Shown here piece after piece: positions 6,081 to 9,660 of a stretch of 9,660 bases of DNA (position 1 is its first letter; each line of letters opens with the position of its first letter). The notes under the pieces were generated by a model that did no database searches, was not told where the DNA came from, and saw nothing but the letters and a program-made list of their open reading frames with translations. Source of the DNA: Flavobacteriales bacterium UBA4011 (GTDB lineage: Bacteria; Bacteroidota; Bacteroidia; Flavobacteriales_D; Crocinitomicaceae); the NCBI GenBank assembly GCA_002384725.1, contig DGBF01000124.1:14661-24320 (forward strand), in the 5' to 3' direction. The position numbers and the translations under genes were made by a program.

Positions 6081-7262
6081 ATGCCTATGTTGGAAGAAGC
6101 TATCGTTAATTTATTGTTGCGTCACAACTGTGTGATTGTCCCCGCTTTTGGTGGATTTGTCGCGCAATCAAGTGGTGCTTTAATCGATATGGATTCAGGG
6201 GTGATTACGCCTCCGAGAAAGTCGGTGCTCTTCAACAAGCAACTCGTCAACAACGATGGATTGCTTATTTCCCATATTTCTTCTGAATACAAGATAGAAT
6301 ATGCCTCTTCCGAAAACTTTTTGAAGACGAAAGTGGACGAATGGCATGCGCAATTAAAGGAAGGGAAGCGAGTTAGCATAGACAAAATCGGGCACTTATT
6401 TTTAGATGCTGAGCGAAACATCAGTTTTGAACAAGATCGATTCTTCAATTTATTGTTGCAGTCGTATGGCTTAAATAAAGTTCATTTTATATCTGAAGAA
6501 GATGTAAAAATGACGGAATCATCAGTGATTGCTCCTGTTGAAAGAAAAGAAACACCCATTGTTCCGATTATACCCGCTGTTGAAACGGAGGAGAAAAAGA
6601 AAGAACCGACGAAAGTTGTTGCTCTTACGCCTCCGGCTGATAAAAGAAAAGCATGGAAATATATTGCTGCGGCTGTACTTTTACCGATTGCATTTTATAC
6701 CTATTGGATACCCTTAGAAACTACTGTTCTTAAATCAGGGATGATTTCGTTTAAAGATTTTAATCCTACTTATGAATCTGGCGCAGGGGCGTATCAGCAA
6801 AACAGTTTTTCATTTTCAGCAACGGAATACGAGCAAAAAGCTTCATTGAAGGATCAGTTGGCTAAACTACCCGAAGGCGAAGTAGCCTTTTTTAATTTGG
6901 ATGGAAAAATGATTCCTTTGGCCGCTGAAAAGGTAGAGAAGGAAACAATTATAGAGGTTAAAGCGACACCTGAACCAATAGTGGAGAAAGAAGTTGTAAA
7001 ACCTGTTGCACCAATTCAAAAACTAGAGCAGCCGAAAGCTGTTGCGAAGCAAATTCATTACATCACGGGTTGTTTTTCTGACAAAGCAAATGCCGAAAGG
7101 ATGGTAAAAACACTTGGTGAAAGAGGGTTGCAAGGGGTTATTCTAGACAAGAAAAACGGATTGTACCGCGTAAGTGCGGGTGGCGCGGAGTCTGAAGCCG
7201 AGTTCGATAAAATGTCTCGAAAAGTACAAGCCGCAGGATACAAAGGCTGGAAATTAGATTAA
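6081..7262 (+). CDS. HU-CCDC81-like domain / membrane helix / SPOR domain protein
   Basis: This 393-residue protein seems built to span the inner membrane with a different job on each side. The N-terminal part (about 1-135) matches the paired HU-fold domains of the bacterial CCDC81 type often found in Bacteroidetes before SPOR domains; VIVPAFGGFVA at 18-28 and RVSIDKIGHLFLD at 97-109 are its landmarks. A Glu/Lys/Pro-rich linker and the basic stretch DKRKAWK (187-193) lead into one membrane helix at about 192-209. The positive-inside rule puts the HU part in the cytoplasm. An extended Glu/Val/Pro-rich segment (about 280-322) then reaches to a C-terminal SPOR domain (325-393, HYITGCFSDKANAERM to GWKLD), which in other proteins binds denuded glycan at the division septum. 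Whether the HU part binds DNA or protein is not known. The start at 6081 is set by the promoter; ATG 6087 is an alternative. Confidence 0.82.
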   Translation: MPMLEEAIVNLLLRHNCVIVPAFGGFVAQSSGALIDMDSGVITPPRKSVLFNKQLVNNDGLLISHISSEYKIEYASSENFLKTKVDEWHAQLKEGKRVSIDKIGHLFLDAERNISFEQDRFFNLLLQSYGLNKVHFISEEDVKMTESSVIAPVERKETPIVPIIPAVETEEKKKEPTKVVALTPPADKRKAWKYIAAAVLLPIAFYTYWIPLETTVLKSGMISFKDFNPTYESGAGAYQQNSFSFSATEYEQKASLKDQLAKLPEGEVAFFNLDGKMIPLAAEKVEKETIIEVKATPEPIVEKEVVKPVAPIQKLEQPKAVAKQIHYITGCFSDKANAERMVKTLGERGLQGVILDKKNGLYRVSAGGAESEAEFDKMSRKVQAAGYKGWKLD

Positions 7263-7358
7263 TTTAGTTTTTTATGTTTCGACCGGTTAGATCACTCTTT
7301 TAAACTTTTATTGAAATTTAAATATAATTCTTTTGTCCTTTTGGGAGCTTTATTTTGA

Positions 7359-7376
7359 TCCCGATAGCTATCGGGA
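7359..7376. repeat. Perfect 18-bp palindrome
   Basis: TCCCGATAG followed directly by CTATCGGGA, a perfect palindrome with no spacer. From memory, very similar CCCGATAGC-type palindromes recur between genes in many Flavobacteriia, which suggests a dispersed intergenic element. No T-run follows on either strand, so it is not a standard intrinsic terminator. Confidence 0.75.
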
Positions 7377-7449
7377 CTAAAAATGGGATTTTGTCGGTGA
7401 TTTACTTCGTTACACTGCGTAACTTTCTCCAAAAGCCATCCATTTTTAG
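7377..7449. repeat. Nested inverted repeats adjoining the palindrome
   Basis: CTAAAAATGG (7377-7386) is the exact inverse of CCATTTTTAG (7440-7449). Further in, TTTTG (7389-7393) pairs with CAAAA (7430-7434). At the centre GTTAC (7409-7413) pairs with GTAAC (7419-7423) around ACTGC. The whole can fold into a long imperfect hairpin beginning exactly where the 18-bp palindrome stops, so the two probably form one unit of about 91 bases. It encodes nothing visible; a small MITE- or REP-like element is one reading. Confidence 0.55.
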
Positions 7450-7689
7450 TTCACTTACAAAAGCGTATCTTCTAAGGCCGATTTAAGAATCGAATAATTT
7501 GATTGAAATAGAACATGATAGTAGGACCTGAATAATGCTTTTAGGTTGAAAATAACACGAAATAAGGAAAGGATATTTTATTTCCACTAACGATATTATT
7601 TCCACATCAATTTTCATTTTCTTATTTTTATGCCTCAATTGACAAAAGGGTACGTCATTTGATTCAAACTGTTTATACAAAAAAAGATT

Positions 7690-8904
7690 ATGACTAAAAA
7701 CCTTATTTTAGGGCTTGCCCTTTTTATCACCACCGGGCTTTCTGCTCAATTCGGTTATACAGAACCTTCCACGAACGCAGAAGGCAGCAAATACAAATTC
7801 ACGAAGATTTCGAGTTTAGAAACAACTCCAGTTGAGAGTCAAGGCCGAACTGGAACCTGCTGGAGTTTCTCTGCTCTCTCGTTTTTCGAATCAGAATTGA
7901 TCCGTATGGGAAACAAAAATCCGGCTATTCTTTCTGAAATGTACGTTGCCCGAAAAGCATACGAGAGCAAAGCAGAAAAATATTTGCGCATGGATGGAAA
8001 AATCAACTTTTCTCAAGGGGGTGCTTTTCATGACATTCCTTATGTAATTCGCAAATATGGAATCGTTCCTCAATCGGTTTATACTGGTTTGGTGAACGGC
8101 GAAGAAACCTACAATCATAGCGAAATGTTCAATGTATTGGATGGTATTATGTCCGGTGTTTTAAAACAAAATGAAGCCCGTGGAGCAAGCGTTTCCTCAA
8201 CTTGGAAATTGGGTATTAATGCTGTTCTTGACGGATACATGGGTGCAGACCCAGCGGAGTTTGAATATGAAGGAAAGAAATTCACACCTAAATCGTATGC
8301 AAAATCTCTTGGATTGAACATGGACGATTATGTTTCTTTGACTTCGTTTAGTCATTTCGAAGATTACAAAAGATGCATGCTCGAGATTCCAGACAACTGG
8401 GCATGGGGTGACAGTTACAACGTTCCGTTAAAAGACATGATGACGGTTGTTGAAGATGCATTGAAATCAGGATACACCATTGCTTGGGGAGCAGATGTTT
8501 CCGAAAAAGGCTTCAGTTTCAAAGATGGAATGGGAATTTTACCAGTAGATGAATCAACAATTATCGTTACTGGAAAGGACAACAAAAATTTCTCAGATGG
8601 TGGAGCAGACAGAAGCTCAAATGCTTTTATGGAACCCGTAAAAGAAGTTGAGGTAACTGCAGAAATGCGCCAAAAAGGGTACGACAACAAAACAACTACC
8701 GACGATCACGGTATGCACATCGTTGGTATCTACAAAGATCAAACTGGGCGTAAATTCGTATTGGTGAAAAACTCTTGGGGAACAGGAAATTATCCAAAAG
8801 GGTATTTGTATGTTTCAGAGAATTATTTCAACCTGAAAACAATCAATATCTACTTGCACAAAGACGGTATCTCGAAAGGGATTCGTAAGAAGTTAGAGAT
8901 ATAA
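7690..8904 (+). CDS. Secreted C1-family cysteine peptidase, bleomycin hydrolase-like
   Basis: The 404-residue product is a papain-fold protease, closest in layout to the bleomycin hydrolase/PepC branch (C1B). Those relatives are usually cytoplasmic, but this one has a clear type I signal peptide: MTKN, hydrophobic 5-17, likely cleavage after LSA (residue 19). The catalytic set is complete: Gln51 (oxyanion hole) and Cys57 in QGRTGTCWSFSAL at 51-63, His340 in DDHGMHIVG at 338-346 and Asn361 in VKNSWG at 359-364; the Gln-Cys spacing of six equals that of papain. About 280 residues separate Cys and His, the long insertion seen in C1B rather than in papain. No T9SS C-terminal sorting domain is present, so the mature enzyme probably stays in the periplasm. 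No propeptide of papain type is seen. It is a single gene, closed by a strong terminator. Substrate unknown. Confidence 0.9.
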   Translation: MTKNLILGLALFITTGLSAQFGYTEPSTNAEGSKYKFTKISSLETTPVESQGRTGTCWSFSALSFFESELIRMGNKNPAILSEMYVARKAYESKAEKYLRMDGKINFSQGGAFHDIPYVIRKYGIVPQSVYTGLVNGEETYNHSEMFNVLDGIMSGVLKQNEARGASVSSTWKLGINAVLDGYMGADPAEFEYEGKKFTPKSYAKSLGLNMDDYVSLTSFSHFEDYKRCMLEIPDNWAWGDSYNVPLKDMMTVVEDALKSGYTIAWGADVSEKGFSFKDGMGILPVDESTIIVTGKDNKNFSDGGADRSSNAFMEPVKEVEVTAEMRQKGYDNKTTTDDHGMHIVGIYKDQTGRKFVLVKNSWGTGNYPKGYLYVSENYFNLKTINIYLHKDGISKGIRKKLEI

Positions 8905-8925
8905 AAGGATTCGATTAGTTCAAGT

Positions 8926-8958
8926 AAAAGGCATCCGTTAATTCGGATGCCTTTTTTT
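8926..8958. terminator. Strong intrinsic terminator after the cysteine peptidase gene
   Basis: AAAAGGCATCCG (8926-8937) pairs perfectly over 12 bases with CGGATGCCTTTT (8944-8955) around a six-base loop and is followed by T to 8958. It lies 21 bases after the peptidase stop. The reverse strand also carries T after the stem, so it can serve the converging gene that stops at 8982. Confidence 0.9.
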
Positions 8959-8981
8959 ATGTTTTATGTCTGTCTTCGAGT

Positions 8982-9526
8982 TTATCTGAGGAGCGAAACA
9001 TGCCCATTCACCACTTCATCAAACACACCAGTGCTGCTATATTTCAATTGATAAATATAGACGCCATCTGGCGCCATTCGATTTTGATAGGTTCCGTCCC
9101 ATTGCGCTTCAGGGTCTTTTGATTCCCAAATCATTTCGCCCCATCGATCAAAGATTCTTAGTTGAAACTCTGAGAAAGTACAATCGTATTCTACCCCAAA
9201 CAATCTGTTGTGCTCGTCCAAGGCGGGGGTGAACGAGTTTGGAATATAAACCAAGAATTACAGCCTTCTCCAATGAGTTCGATGGTGTCCATAGTTGTTC
9301 CGCAGACATTGGTCAACTGAACCGTGTAAAGACCTGCCGTATCGGCAACAATATAGTTTTCTGTACTGCCTACATTCCATAAATACGAGCCTTGAGCACC
9401 ATTTATATCTGCCAAAACAAGACTTTGAATTTCGCAAATAACAATGTCTAGGGACGAACTTATAAAAGTCATCCAAAACAAAAAGATAATTTTCTTATTT
9501 TGAAAGGAATAAAAAGGTTCAAACAA
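8982..9526 (-). pseudogene. Frameshifted T9SS type B sorting-domain (gliding motility-associated C-terminal) protein
   Basis: Two minus-strand frames together encode one protein. The upstream frame (9526 to about 9254) gives a hydrophobic signal-like start (NKKIIFLFWMTFISSS) and one Ig/PKD-like repeat of the kind common in gliding-motility proteins: DIVICEIQSLVL, GSYLWNVGSTENYIVADTAG, YTVQLTNVCGTTMDTIEL. The downstream frame (9254 to 8982) is a complete type B sorting domain (gliding motility-associated C-terminal domain family): VYIPNSFTP, FDRWGEMIWES, QWDGTYQNRMAPDGVYIYQL and the ending GHVSLLR. Such domains direct export by the type IX system and surface attachment. The frames meet at 9251-9262, where one base appears missing after the codons for Gly-Cys-Asn-Ser; adding one base would restore a continuous reading frame. 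The only starts available upstream are TTG (9526) and ATG (9472), and the product would be just about 180 residues, so 5' truncation is also likely. A sequencing error is possible. Confidence 0.75.
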
Positions 9527-9550
9527 GAACGTTTCTTTAAATTTGATCGC

Positions 9551-9660
9551 TTATTTTATATTTCTTTCTAGCAAAGCATAAAGAGCGAATGAAGCCAACC
9601 AATGTTCGCCCACGTAATTTCCATCTACGATGGAAGGTAAAGATTTTTTAAGGTGTTCAT
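9551..9660 (-). CDS. C-terminal end of a DUF2891-like protein (5' end outside window)
   Basis: The last 35 full codons of a minus-strand gene enter from the right edge and end in TAA at 9551-9553. The peptide includes EHLKKSLPSIVDG and NYVGEHWLASFALYALLERN. From memory this matches the C-terminus of DUF2891 family proteins, where a Gly-x-His-Trp-Leu-Ala-x-Phe-Ala motif closes the chain. The dense pattern of conserved-looking aromatic and glycine residues supports a real gene even though only a fragment is visible. The stop lies 24 bases before the first possible start of the frameshifted T9SS remnant on the same strand, leaving little room for a promoter between them. The biochemical function of the family is not known to me. 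The family call rests on a short motif and is moderate. Confidence 0.6.
   Translation of the reverse strand, partial: EHLKKSLPSIVDGNYVGEHWLASFALYALLERNIK

Larger units (their letters stand above)
7263..7689. other. 427-base gene-free stretch with structured repeat
   Basis: Very AT-rich sequence between the HU-SPOR gene and the secreted protease gene. It holds an 18-bp palindrome and a larger inverted repeat (7359-7449), listed separately. No hairpin plus T-run terminator for the HU-SPOR gene and no full-consensus promoter for the protease gene were found; TATTTTTA at 7623-7630 is the closest -7 candidate but lacks a matching TTTG. A 65-codon TTG-started frame on the minus strand (7483-7680) looks non-coding. 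Confidence 0.6.

Noticed and set aside
7359..7376. The 18-bp palindrome as an intrinsic terminator
   Set aside because: No T-run follows on either strand and it lies 97 bases after the nearest stop codon.
7483..7680. Minus-strand frame of 65 codons in the gene-free stretch
   Set aside because: TTG start, AT-driven residue composition, no promoter or ribosome site, no recognisable motif.
9250..9262. Programmed -1 frameshifting to join the two frames
   Set aside because: No X-XXY-YYZ heptamer in the right phase and no obvious downstream hairpin; a simple one-base loss explains it better.
9258..9476. Third minus-strand frame within the T9SS remnant
   Set aside because: Cys/Arg-rich out-of-frame product; the Ig-like repeat is encoded in a different frame over the same bases.

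Overview
The window looks like a chromosomal housekeeping stretch from a member of the Bacteroidota, most likely Flavobacteriia (a Fluviicola- or Crocinitomicaceae-like organism would fit, but this is inference). The evidence is the low GC content, promoters of the Bacteroidetes type (TTTG, a spacer of about 20, then TAnnTTTG), absence of Shine-Dalgarno sequences, a type IX secretion C-terminal domain of the gliding-motility type, a fused HU-CCDC81/SPOR protein, and a membrane-anchored parvulin typical of the group. No tRNA, rRNA, CRISPR array, transposase or phage gene was seen.

Layout. On the left, two minus-strand genes: the 5' part of uvrC (1-557, cut by the window edge) and an OmpA-like lipoprotein gene (671-1633), separated by an intrinsic terminator that runs straight into the uvrC promoter. 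The lipoprotein gene diverges from a long membrane-anchored peptidyl-prolyl isomerase gene (1848-4049, +). That gene converges on dprA (4096-5199, -), and the two share a bidirectional terminator that overlaps the dprA stop codon. dprA diverges from kdsB (5285-6022, +). kdsB is followed on the same strand by a gene for a protein with N-terminal HU-like domains, one membrane helix and a C-terminal SPOR domain (6081-7262). This gene has its own very well matched promoter, ending five bases before the start codon. A 427-base gene-free stretch follows and carries a perfect 18-bp palindrome joined to a larger inverted repeat. Next come a secreted C1-family (bleomycin-hydrolase-like) cysteine protease (7690-8904, +), a strong terminator, a minus-strand remnant of a T9SS-exported gliding-motility-type protein broken by a frameshift (8982-9526), and the last 35 codons of a DUF2891-like gene (9551-9660, -).

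How they relate. Most genes serve the cell envelope: Kdo activation for lipopolysaccharide (KdsB), periplasmic folding (the isomerase), peptidoglycan binding (OmpA-like and SPOR proteins) and secreted or surface proteins (the protease and the T9SS remnant). Two act on DNA (UvrC in nucleotide excision repair, DprA in handling transformed DNA). They do not form one operon: strands alternate and terminators separate them. No clear new multi-gene system is present. The points most worth a second look are the HU-SPOR protein with its near-leaderless promoter and embedded inverted repeat, the frameshifted T9SS gene, and the structured intergenic repeat.
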